Shown here piece after piece: positions 37,001 to 49,000 of a stretch of 64,000 nt of DNA. The DNA lies in NCBI GenBank assembly GCA_905250075.1, contig CAJNOP010000017.1, positions 1,619,734 through 1,683,733 on the forward strand, in the 5' to 3' direction. This stretch comes from Rotaria sp. Silwood1. Taxonomy: Eukaryota; Rotifera; Eurotatoria; Philodinida; Philodinidae. The first letter of the stretch is position 1. Every line of letters starts with the position of its first letter. The notes beneath the pieces were generated by a model. The model searched no databases. It was not told where the DNA came from and saw only the letters and a program-made list of their open reading frames with translations. Position numbers and translations under genes: made by a program.

Positions 37001-37758
37001 CACTGCAGAATATCTAAACAAGAAGTTTGTATCTTGTAATGACTGCATAATGTAACCTAAACGACCTCTTATTCATAGTTCCAATAAAAATTGAAGCTGA
37101 TTTCAACATAGAGAGAACTGTTAACTGATTAGAAAATTCTCGAGATGATTGTTATCATTAGAAGGTAATAGCTTTGCAGCATACAGTAAGCACATTAAGG
37201 TGCATGTATAGGGAGTTAGCTTAAATCTCCGGAATTGTATATTGATTGTTCATGAGTAACAGAAATAAGGAAATAATCCATTCTGATGGGAATTGTATAC
37301 CTCTTATACCGAGCATTAGGAACTATATTTTTGATCTTTGATTAGGACAACTGATTGTACACCATTTTCAGCTCTAACACATTCTTGGTGAATCATTCAT
37401 TCAAGTGCAATAGTTCATTGGAAAAATACCGAACGAAATATAAAGATAGCACGCATCAGATGCATAAATGGACCAGAATATGGGTGTGAATATATTGGTG
37501 AACTAAGTATTCATTCGACATACCCACATCCACAACTCGTTTGCAGCAAGAACCTTTACTAGGAGGTTTCTGAAAATAGACAAGGGCCTCTGAGCCAAGA
37601 GTCACAAAAAGGTTTGCGTTAGCATTTGATTTTGTCATTGATCATCTCCAAAAACATAAAAAGAAAATCAATGACATGCTCGCTATTACAATCAATATTT
37701 TATTAATGCTCACCGAAATGATAAAACTAAATACTAAAAATAAAAAGATTGACATAAA
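34061..37758. other. Gene-poor stretch, about 3.7 kb
   Basis: AT-rich DNA with only short unsupported open stretches (34950-35198, 35712-35900, 36057-36350, 37456-37638). A phrase of about 20 bases around TCTAGTTCGATT occurs twice close together (about 36724 and 36778). I recognise no gene, RNA or intact mobile element. Confidence 0.45.
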
Positions 37759-39622
37759 TCATTCCATGGATGGTTGCTCTACGTGTATCTTTTGATCGTT
37801 ATGAAAGACAAAGTAAAACAGAATGCCAACGAAGAATGCTTCAATCGATAGTGCTGCATACATCCACAGCAGCTTCGGATTGACTGTCACTGGTACAAGG
37901 GCAAAGTTCAAAATACTACCAATGGCCGATGTGAATAAGAAAAGTGACATGATAATGGATTTCATGGAAGATGGTGCCTAAGTAAATGCGTACTCCAGAC
38001 CAGTGATCGAAGCAAAGATTTCAGAGATAGCAATGAAAAAATACGTTGGAATTTGCCAAGCTACAGTGATATCGTTATATTTTTGTTGTCCTTCTTCTAG
38101 CTGATTCGGAAAGTCAAAATTCGGACCAGAAGCATAGATTCGACTTTGAACAATTGCTGCCCATGCCATAGCAACAGAAATACAAAAGAAACCACAAGTA
38201 ATTCGAGCAATTGGTGCAAAGTTGATTTTAAATCGTCGCAAAGTAGGATAGATCAATTTGTCGAAAATCGGAATGAAAACAATCAAAACGATCGGATCTA
38301 TATTTTGTAAAATATCATTGGGTAGAGGACCTGAAAAGAAAATCGGGAAGAATCAAAGATCGGACAGTGCCGAGTTTTCTTTATAGTTTCAGGAAAGTCA
38401 CGACCTTACCGACATTCATTTGCGCAGCTTGTGACACTAAATTGGTTCCAAACTGATTGTAGCAAAACCGATACAAAGGGTAGAAAAGAAAAACGCGACA
38501 AGCATTTACTGCTTTTTTTAGATCATCAACAAACCGATTGCTGTTTTCTGTTGCTACTATGTCTTTTCCGTCTTCATCGACCTGCGATGAGATTTCCTTA
38601 GCATAATCCAAAAGATTTGGATGATTAGGTAGTCTACCCAATCTCCACCGATTTCCGATAGCAGTTCCTATCACGCGACCTGCGCGAATGAGTAATGAAC
38701 CAGATGGAGGTTTTCGAACATATCGATTGCCACCGATGATCAGGACAACAATGGCACCAATGAATACGATCAAAGGTAAAAGATAGGCGAGCCAGAATGA
38801 ATGATACTTTTCGGTATTAGTAGTAATGATCGATGATAGTGCACCAATATTAATGGCCCAATAGAACCAATTGAACATCGATTGCATTGTTCTAAAGCAA
38901 CGAACAATATGGTCGTATGAATAAGAAAATAAACTTTCGATCAACGTACACTTTTGGATCAATAATTTTCTTTTTACCTCTGATTTCTATGAAGAAACAA
39001 AAAGATGGATCTTTTCTTCGAAACATTTTTCAGTTACCTGTGATAACAGGTGTTGTTCTAGTATATTGTTCAGCCATCAGTGGACTTACATTACTTTTTA
39101 CACCACCAGCACCAGCACCCAGAATGACCATGGCTATGACCAAACCTGGAAACGCGACACCTTTTTCAATAGATGGTGATATACTGCTAAGAACCAAAAT
39201 GACTAGGCCAACCATATAGACCACGCATGCAACAATAATTGTCTTGTATTTACCCCAGAATTGATCGGCTAGAATGGCACCCGGGATCGGCGCGAGATAA
39301 GAGAAGAATTGAAAAAAGTTGTCAATGCAGTAGCAATTTGTTGTCCACGACCGAGGGCACCAGGTTGTGTACTATTTGGACCAGGTGCCGGATGTTGAAT
39401 ATAATTTTGAAAAGGTCCCGAAAGTCCATAATAGGCGAAACGTTCGCACAATTCACAAATGACAATAAGCCAAACAGCAAGCGGTATATAATCAGAAATA
39501 TGTTCCAATGTTGTTAACTCTTCGGTGGTTGGTTCAATTTCATGGGAATCATCGATTTTTTCGATCGATTTTGCTTCGACGATGGCCGTACTGTTCGATT
39601 CGACATCGTTAGTCATACTCAT
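37759..39622 (-). pseudogene. PTR2: POT/PTR2-family proton-coupled peptide transporter, fungal type, with two lesions
   Basis: Four exons: 39038-39622, 38950-38986, 38410-38891 and 37759-38330. Without the lesions the length would be about 558 residues, normal for fungal PTR2. The family imports di- and tripeptides with protons across the plasma membrane. Visible signatures: ELCERFAYYG (the ExxERFxYYG motif), GPFQNYIQ, ADQFWGKYKTI, GAGGVKSNVSPLMAEQ, IDPKV-TMQSMFNWFYWAINIG and SSMKSIIMSLFLFTSAIGS. These resemble fungal PTR2 more than animal SLC15 proteins. Two defects break the frame: the six-base A run at 39312-39317 is one base short of the expected frame, and a TAG at 37978-37980 replaces an expected Lys codon between YAFT and APSSM. 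Everything else, including a 59-base phase-matched intron, is well preserved. Either it is a young pseudogene or the assembly has errors here. Transfer from fungi is inferred. Confidence 0.8.
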
Positions 39623-40067
39623 TTTGCCCTGTATGTCTCTAGTATTTTGTCTCCCTCCCACAATTACTTAACTTTTTGAAAAGTCTTTATCGGGTCTCCC
39701 CGAACACAGCAGAGATAAGTCTGTTTTCACTGTCTTTCTCTCACTCGACGCAATATTTATATATATTGCTTTCTCTTATCTTCGCACATCGAACATGCTT
39801 CAGTCAAGTGCCCATCATTTGCTATTGGATATCAGCATTTTTTATGGATCTTTTCGATAATCAGATCAAATAATGGCAAAAAAGCGTTTCAGTGTCGCAT
39901 CAAAATATTGTCATAATCAATAACAAATAGCATTCGTTTCTACAATCGGCCTCGACGAAAATGCATCTAAAATTGCGCGTATTTATGAGTAAAAATAATG
40001 GATATGCTAAAGTCAACACTGACGCTGGCATTGCATGTGGATAAAGGTCAAATAACGACACAATCTC
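39623..40067. other. 5' flank of the peptide transporter
   Basis: About 445 bases between the transporter start and the second inverted-repeat element. Presumed promoter region; no specific element is called. Confidence 0.4.
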
Positions 40068-40869
40068 ACGAGGGAACCCTACCAATTGCTTCGAAGCTTT
40101 AAGGCTCGTGTTTACGGCACAAGTAGCGCTTAGTGAGATTCGATGAATCCTAAAAGGATCTCCTTGAATGGGCCTATTTGGCTAAGATATGAACATTTCA
40201 AGTTTAGGATTGAAAATGTAGATAGATTGCCTGTTGTGCATGAATTATAATACTAACATGTGTCAAAAGAAAAATCTATTTTTCAAAATACTTATAGATT
40301 GAAGTGTTTTATGCATTTTCCATAAATCATTCTGAGAGCGATGTAAACATGCATAAAACCCTTTTATTCGTTGGTATAATAGATGAAAAAACTAGAACAG
40401 ACAATGAAATCGTTAGAACAACTGAAACACGAGTTGTTAGTTTTTTATACATAATAGTTTAGTGAATGTAATAACTAACGACAAAATGACCAAAACATAG
40501 GTCTTTTCGACACCCACTACACGTGTTGAAAGGCGATCGATCGCATGACTTTTTGCTACAATCTTGGTGCTTCTTTTATGTAACGGCTAGATCATCAAAT
40601 AAACATCACAGCATAATTCTTTCAACAGCTCCACGATTTATTGATAAGCGTTTCAACAATAAATTCTGCCTTAATATATGTTACTATTGTAATTCATGCG
40701 CAACAGGCAATCTATCTACATCTTCAATCCTAAACTTGAAATGTTCATATCTTAGCCAAATAGGCCCATTCAAGGAAATCCTTTTAGGACTCATCTAGTA
40801 TCACTAAGCACTACTTATGGCGTAAACATGAACCTTAAAGCTTTTAATCAGTTGCTGGGGTTCCCTCGT
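40068..40869. mobile_element. Inverted-repeat element, copy 2 (MITE-like, about 800 bp)
   Basis: Inverted arms of about 195 bases (40068 to about 40262, and about 40675-40869) share more than 85 percent of positions, including the phrases GATAGATTGCCTGTTG and CCTAAACTTGAAATG. The outer ends match those of the element at 31117-31841 (ACGAGGGAACCC, CAACTGATTAAAAGCTTT), so the two are one family. No transposase is encoded. Each arm, read outwards, keeps an open frame with PIQG-(N/D)-PF-R and a QL(L/V)GFPR ending at a GT dinucleotide. The central 400 bases are AT-rich and unremarkable. Confidence 0.65.
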
Positions 40870-43022
40870 CAGATCATTTCACGAAAAACAGGTCTAACAT
40901 GGATTTTGACACTATGATCCGATTCATAGTTACGAGGTTTGCATGTTTCGAATGAGATCTACAGGCAATTAGTCAATGACTTTATTGTCATATATAATTT
41001 GTGAGATTTATTCTCAATTTGGTGATGAATTGTCACCATATTGGTCTTTCTTTTAGTTTGGTACATATGCACATATTTTCAACATGTATTGAGTATACAT
41101 TAAACTTTCAAGTAGGATCATTTGTGTAAGATGACCATTGATCTTATCAAACAATCGTTTTTTAATGAATATATTTCTCAAATGGTTGGGAACAAACTTT
41201 CAGCAAAAAAAGCATTTCACAAAACGTTCTTTTGTATCACTATTTATACCTTCAAGATTGACTAATTGCTTACATATTATCTGCTGTTGTATTCTCATTT
41301 TAATCAGACATTCCTATTGGTTTCTATTGTATGATCAAAATCATATCTAGTGTAAAGAAAATATCCGACAAAAAAGCCTAAAAATTTTACAAGCCATGCA
41401 TTTTCCAATTTAGAAGCACTTCCTCTAACAAGCCGACCATGATGGCGTAAATATGCATCAATATCAAATCGCTTCAATCATTAGCATGTGAAATCTAAAA
41501 TTCATTACTGTTCGAAAAAAAGATTCAGGCGCTTGATAAGATCATCAATGTCACACGTACTTATTTGAATGTTTAATACAAGGGTCTATAAAATATCAAG
41601 TATAATAATACCATTGCAAATTGATTCCATATTTACTTACAAGCAATCATGTCTAAAACTTAGTAAATTCATGACTGTAGTCGTCGATAAACAGACGATG
41701 TGAATATGATAGATGAACATAGTACTATCTTCTCTCTAGTTTGTTCTGTCTTACAAGACAAAACAGGACAAACATCATTTGAAACATGTAAAGTTCCTAT
41801 TTTTATTTTCTATTCTGTAAAATATTGATACGAAATCGACAGTCATATTTTGTTCAATTTATTTTACTCTGCTTTGAAATAAAATGAACATCTTGAATAA
41901 TAATTCATTCAAAAATAATGCAAAGATATAGATATAGTTGATATGAAATAATGTGATCGAGCTATGCTAGATGAGAATCAAAATTGTTGTTGTTTTCTTT
42001 TAAACTATCAATGGATGCATTGTTAGTTTACATTTGTTTATTTTCAAGCACAAATATTAATCGAGCTAGTACAATTATTTTATATTATGTTTGTAACTAT
42101 CGCTCTCATTGTTCAATTCTCTTATACTCTTGTTTCAATGTTGAACATGTCTTATTCGATTTCACTGCACAGATTAGCCTTCAACTTGTAATTCACAATT
42201 CATTTTCCATTATTGTGTCCCTTCATTTCACTCACTATAAAGCATATAGTCTGACAGTATGAGTTCATGCATATAGTCCTAGCTTGTTTTGTTAAACGAT
42301 AAAACAAAGCAGGAATTTTAATTTCGTCTTGTTCTCTATTTATTTCTGATGCATACACGATGATGATAAGAAATGTGCCATAATAATTGAGTTCTTAAAA
42401 AATGAAATGACTAATTAATACTGATTGATCGAAATGCGCCATCTAACTATTCCTCATGTAAATTCGTAAAATGTTGAATATATTTTTCAAGTAATATAAT
42501 TTCTTGAAACGGAAACAAAAATGAAAGGATATTTATTGGATGAAATGTGGTAGTATATCAGATATTCATCTATCGCTGACCTCTCTAATTTTTTTACTCT
42601 TGTGGTTAGAATCTATCGAATCAGACATTACTCTGCTTTAAAACTCTTATTTGTTCTGTTCTCAATATTTACCTTCCTCTTTTCTTTTCTGTTAAAATTC
42701 ATATAAATGATGCTTTTTTTCTTTGTTGTTATTTTATATTTTGACTTCCTGAAAAGAGTAAACCAAACCCTTTGTATTTATCAATTCATTGCGACATTTG
42801 CAAACATGAAAAAAAACTTTTATTGAACAAAATAAAGAATTGTTTTTGTAGAAATTATAGCTCAAGCATAATAATAAATAAGACCTTTTTTATCTATTCA
42901 TACTGACCAAACATCAGTAAAACTTTAAACTATTATCTCAATCAATAGAAATTTTTAAAAAGTTATTGGATTTTATACTGTCCGATGAATACCTACTTCA
43001 GATTCTAAATACTTACGTTCGT
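40870..43022. other. Intergenic, about 2.2 kb
   Basis: AT-rich DNA between the second inverted-repeat element and the TRAFD1-like gene. The open stretches at 41138-41350 and 41984-42262 have no family features or splice context. No gene is called. Confidence 0.45.
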
Positions 43023-45320
43023 ATGGCAACTATACATTCCGTGCAATCTAGGTTTGTCTGAATTTTTAAAATATGAGAATAATTTTACTTTTTCTATGTT
43101 TGTAGCACATCTCAAAGTTCTAATCAATTGAGACTGGATAATGAGGAAAAAGAAACAGATGCAGGCGATAGTGAGCGAAAATATACGAACCAAAAAGACC
43201 TTGATCAACACCAAGTAGGTCATGAATAACGATGATTATTAATTTTAAAGACTTTTACCTTATAGTTAAATTATTACGATAGTCGATCTATTAAATGTTC
43301 GTTTTGCCAAGAACTTCAACCATCATCATCTGCTCTAAGTGCTCATTTAATGTTATGTGGAAATAAAACTGATAAATGTCCAAATTGCCGTAAATTTATA
43401 CGAAGAGCTATTTTCGCCTATCATTATGAAAATAACTGTGCTAACTTGGAAGAAACAGACACTCCTATTCCTCGATTTAGAGATTCATCAGCACATCGTC
43501 ATTCTTCAAAATCCAACAGACCAGCATCACGACAGAATGACACCAATGATCACGATCAAGAAGATGGCAGTGGTTATATTTCTCCGAATAGTCGAACAAT
43601 ACCATTAAATGAAATTTCATCATCGGCTTTAAACAAGAGTTAGTTTTTCTTTCATTTACGATATATTCAAATTATGAATCTGATTAATTATTTCTTTCTT
43701 TATTTCTATGAAGAAAGTTCATCATCTCCGATTATATCTAAGTCTTCTAATAATCAATGTTTATCAAATGATCATAAAATTCATTCAGTATATCCTGTAA
43801 TAGCACATACGTTCTCAACGTTTTAATATTTCATACTGACTTTATAATGCCTAGGAAAATCGTCTTAACAACTCAATCAAAACGAATGGCCAATTAGAAC
43901 AAACATCGAATAAAACTCAATGTATTATTTTCCATTGTATTTCAACTTCTAAATGTTCTACTATTTCTGTTTTTTAGTTCGTCCATCAGCAAATAGACAT
44001 CGCAATTCACACGATATTGTTTATATTCCCTGTGAAATTTGCAATGAACAGATTGATTTACGTTATTGGTCGCCTCATACTGTAAATATATATTTCTACT
44101 AATATTTCTGTCCTCCAAATTACTTTATTATAGCAAGACTGTCGAGAACAAGAAATTCGTCGAATAGAAGCTCTTGCTGAGTAAAAATAGTTCAGTTATC
44201 AACTAATAGTTTTACATTGAAGTATTTAGAACAATAAATCGAAAATCTGTAACTGAAAAACTTCCTTGTGAATATTGTGAAGAATTATTGGCAGTAGAAC
44301 AACTTCGAACTCATGAAGTAATTGACTAATTGAGCATTGTTTTATAGAAAAATATTCTACCATAATTATTAAACAGACAATTTGTCGAAAGAATCCTGAT
44401 AATATAATTCGAGCAACTAAACTTATTAAGCCTCAACCATTATCAACAGTTGCTCTTACAAACAAGTCGTTAAAAACTGACAAAGATCCAACATTGTTAT
44501 TAAGTAAGTTGAAAAAGTATTATAGTTTCTAACTGTACCGAAGCAAAACTTACATTGAAATCATGTCAAGCTTATTCTTCTCTTCAACCGACGTTAACAC
44601 CAGCTTACAATTATTCATCATTATCCACAGATATTCGTGATCGAATTAATGATCGGGAACGTACTACAAGATTAGAAAATGGGCATGCTTCATCTCATGT
44701 AAACATCAACGTTCTGAGAACTAATGAAACTCTGAAACTACGTCATACTGATATCTCACCTCAAACTTTTAACGAGCAATCAACATTCAAGCAACGTAGA
44801 GCAACTAATGGTTTGGATTTACATTTAATAAATTCTTCTCGCGATGTTTCTGCCTACGATACGTTGCCTGGATTACAAATGAGTCATCGTTCGAGTAGTG
44901 CTCTATCATTATCAAATAGAATACCTAGCGCTACGTCATTTGAGAGAAAGTCAGAATATCGTAGACCTATGCCTCGATTAGGAGGATTAGCGAGTAAGCA
45001 ATGTTTAATTATTATATTTATGTTTTACTGCATTTGTCCCAGGTATTGACTCTTCACATGGGCGGTCAGCTTCAACAAACTTCTTGGATGCACGAGGCAG
45101 CACTCGTTCATACGGTGTAAAAGTTGCTCATCATTCTCAAGATAATAATGATATCGCTTTTCATAGTCCTCGGATTGAAGACCGAGTAAGTAAATCTATC
45201 CATTATAATCTCTTGATTTTTCTGTCGAGTCTATAGACACATCAGCCACTACTCAATCAATCTGGGCGTCCTGAGACAAGCACGAAGAAACCTAAATTGA
45301 AACCACCGTACGTATCTTAG
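43023..45320 (+). CDS. TRAFD1: TRAFD1/XAF1-like TRAF-type zinc-finger protein
   Basis: Twelve exons in phase: 43023-43051, 43106-43214, 43266-43638, 43714-43796, 43855-43921, 43978-44081, 44134-44180, 44230-44317, 44377-44503, 44544-44993, 45043-45185 and 45237-45320, giving about 567 residues (human TRAFD1 has 582). Four C-x2-C...H-x3/4-C fingers are visible: CSFCQEL...HLMLC, CPNCRKFIRRAIFAYHYENNC, CEICNEQIDLRYWSPHTQDC and CEYCEELLAVEQLRTHETIC. The spacing and the phrase HLMLCGNKTDKCPNC resemble TRAFD1 and XAF1, which dampen innate immune or apoptosis signalling in vertebrates. The carboxy-terminal half is disordered, rich in Ser, Arg and Asn. The start is the first ATG before the first splice donor. 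The last exon has a strong GTACGT donor at 45308, so splicing to a further exon near 45971 is possible. The specific function here is inferred. Confidence 0.72.
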
Positions 45321-45970
45321 AAGTTGTTTTTTTAATGATTCTTTTGAGAACATGATATTATATCAGTGTATAATCTTTAGTTTTCAGTAGCCTCCTATGA
45401 AATTAAAATGAATAAATATGAATTTCGGCTTCACATTATGTATATAGCATAAACTGTATTGTTTTATTCACTCGTTTTGTTCTTCACGGTGATATGATTT
45501 TACTTTATGTCAAATTTTCTCTTCTAATAACTAATAATTATTCTACTTAAATAAGATTTGCTTGTTTCGTCTCTTGTACCTTGGTTTCATGGAATTTTAC
45601 TATGCTACTTGATCGATAGTACATCGAAAGTCTATGATTTGTTTTATTATTTTTTTTCTAACATGCGTTATTTTTCATACAGTTTTCACCACATTGTTTT
45701 TTCGTATATTTTATCTCATTTTTTACTTTTTTCTTGAAAAAGAAACTCTAATAATATCACATGTCCCAAAAAAAGTCATAAACAAATGCGTAAAAAATGT
45801 CTCGACTGTTATATCTGTTCAAGTTTGATAAAAAAAAATAGATATTTGCATATTCATGTAAGTATCAATGAGTTAGTGTTAATATTATTATAGAAACCAT
45901 TTTTATATTTAGATGTTTTTTTAATCTTATTCATTTCAATCAAATCCATACGTTTCGAGAAAAATAATAG

Positions 45971-46064
45971 TTATTTTGAAAATTCACTTTTACGTGAAAT
46001 CTCTAGTCGACTTGAAAATCCGATTAATTTTAATTTTGAAGAAATATTGCCGAAAGTCGTTTGA
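45971..46064 (+). CDS. Possible alternative 3' exon of the TRAFD1-like gene
   Basis: A 94-base open stretch follows a TAATAG acceptor and fits the phase of a GTACGT donor at 45308 in the preceding exon. It would replace the short end after KLKPP with YFENSLLREISSRLENPINF and about eleven more residues. Immediately after its TGA, another frame continues with EEKVDVKDSLETIEPVK, which hints at a one-base lesion in a TTT run near 46060. Support is phase and composition only. Confidence 0.4.
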
Positions 46065-49000
46065 AGAAAAAGTCGATGTAAAAGATTCATTAGAAACAAT
46101 TGAACCAGTTAAGTACATTTGAATATAAGTTATTAAAAAAACTAGAAATTGATTTGCTGAGAAATGTTCTCGTTAAACAGAAAATTTTCAGCTAAGATCA
46201 GATTTATGAAACCTATGCTTTTGTCATCTTATTTATTAATAAGGGACATTATCAGTGAACAGCTCTGAAGACAATATTTTTATTGTAAGGAAATAATAAT
46301 CATAATATCTATTTTATTGTTACAACAAGCTTTTGTCGAATAGGAGAAATTCATTATGTTAACTTATTCTTTGAACTCCGTTGATATAATTTTCGGAGTG
46401 TGAATCACTCTTTAAATTTAGCTTATTCTCGGATTATATTATTCATAAAATTTTCATGTCCCAAACATAATTGTATCATTATATTCCATAAAAACTAAAT
46501 TTACGTTGAATACTATCAATATTTGTTTCAGTATCAATTAGACACTTCGAGTGAAATTGTATAACAATTGACATTATTTATTATTCTAATATTGAACTCA
46601 GAAGGAAGGAATCGAAACAAAAACATGTTTACATTAGCTGCTATGATCGGTTTCTCAGAGTATAAGAATTATTGATGAGCATATCATGCACATATCTATT
46701 AAACTATAACAAAAATTTATTAAGCTACACTATGACGTTGAGAACGAAATAGAGTGATTTTTTTGTTTCCCGTCTCGATTCACGGCGTTTTAGCCTCTGA
46801 TATGAACTGATCACGCACATATGAAACTTTCATTCTCATAGCATGTATTGAATAAACTCGTTTACATTTACTATGACGGTACATTTTAAACGAATTTCTT
46901 TTTCCTATCTTTATCACCTACAAATAAAAATCATAAAAATTTATTGTAGAGAGTTCTGATTTTTCCAAAAATACAGCGACTCATTTTAGCGTCTACAAAT
47001 CATTCTGAATTTTATTTTTTATTTTCACTACGTGGCTTACAAAATAATCAAAAAATCTTGAAAATTAAGATTACTCGACAAAACTAGAAAATAACGACCC
47101 TTGCGAAAGTTGATTATGAACTTTTATCTTGATTGGGCTTGTGCCGACATACAATAGCTAAAAACATAATTCGACAATGCATAGCCCTAATGTACATTAC
47201 AGATGATCGGATCCATCGCGGGTGATAAGTATAATTTATATTCGGCCAGTAACCTTCATTGTGATTCTTCTAAACAATGATGATAATGAGAATTCTGTTC
47301 TACTATCCATCTTGATTTTTTCTTCAGTACTGTATCCGGTAGTTAATAAACAATAGATTTATCATCTAAACTAGAATTTTTTACAACACTTCATATGCAG
47401 CGAATCAATACATAACCGAGTCTTTGAAGAGAGTTCTGTAGAAACTAGCTATCTTCGATTTCCGTTTACAAAATTTGTTTTCTTACCATTTCGTATTTTC
47501 AATACGGCTATACTCTTGCGAAATCCTGCTCCCGTTTAGTTTTTTTCAATTAAGTAAATTGGCTTAGATTACAATGGTTCTTCATGAGCTAATGTTTTCT
47601 GTCGTACATCAAATTTTCTGTATTTCAATATAAGACATTCTCTTAATTTCTTATTGATTCATAATAAATGTATGTTAGAAGTGAGACAACTATTGCACAC
47701 TCAACACACATCAATATTTTAAAAAAGTCAATCGTTCTCGATCTTGTGATATAGTTTTCGAAAATCTTAACGAGTTCATGGTCTCACGATTTTCCTGTAG
47801 AAACGAAAACAAAACTGGTAAAAGAGTGCACAAAGGACTGTCATATGAAGACTGAACTTACGCTCTATATACGAAACTCATAAAAAAATATGGAGATATA
47901 GTAGACAGTTGTATAGATTGACGATTACATTTCTTGTAGATGGCGGCACATCACTGTGGATGATGCCGAATATCATGATTTCACACATTTTGAGATCGTA
48001 AAAAATAGTAATTCATGTTATTGTGCACGGCTCTAATGATGGAAAAAGAAGTATGCAACATTTTACAATCGTTTACCATACAATGTAATTGAAGTTTTTA
48101 GATGCAAATATAATGCCAACTTCGTGTTCTAATGAGAAAACGCTTGATATTGAGAGTGTGTACAATGTTTAGAATATATGTGTCTAAGCAATGAATCGTG
48201 AGAAATGGAACAAAAACGATAGCATCAAAGGAGAACAAACGCTTCTTTGATATACTATGAACAGGGCCGAGATCAGTTTCAAACTGGTGTCAATTGTTAT
48301 GGTTCAAAACCAGGCGCTGGATACTGCTCCATACATTCAGAATGTGCTTCAATTGTTACTAACATATCCATATATTGGTTTCTAAAACGATTGAACATTG
48401 CAGCAAAGAAGTTGGAAACTATATTTATCATTCAACACAGCCAAACTACTGCGCTAAGTCTCATTTTCTAGGAGCAAGGGTCATTAACCACCTAACATTT
48501 CAAAGTTCAAACGACTAAGATATAGGATAAGGCACGAACTTAGCATCTCATTTAGGGAATGAGTGGTGGAGGCAACTATCCTTACCTGATCAATTTTATT
48601 TTGCTTTTTTGAGCAAATACGCACAAAAATGAACTTCTAGTGCATCGGATTCATGTTAGAATAATGGTCTTTGATGATGATAGCCTCCGTCTTTCCAACA
48701 AGCTGTTTCTCATCTACCGGCATTCTAGATCGGTGGCAATGAGTACAATTTGATAATCAGCTATTTTTCAAATTTGTTCATTCTGAAAAGTCTGTTTGAA
48801 GTGCATCTTGGCATATAACAGATGATATTGACACCAGAGATGTATGTTGTCCGTGCGCCAAGAGATAATGACGCACGGTTCGCGCTCTAACAACAATTAT
48901 GACTTATCTTTTTAGGGATCGCGCCGCCAAAGAAGCGTAGGAGAGAGAAGAGAATAGGTGGCAATTCTGCGCTTGTCTCTCTTATTATGTTCGTCAAGTG

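Noticed and set aside
38892-38949. Apparent frameshift in the peptide-transporter gene near 38940
   Set aside because: A small intron with a GTACGT donor at 38949 and a CTTTAG acceptor at 38892-38893 restores phase and gives IDPKV-TMQSMFNWFYW, as expected for the family.
48247-48471. 74-codon frame in the gene-poor region
   Set aside because: No recognisable motif, no splice context and surrounding sequence is non-coding in character.
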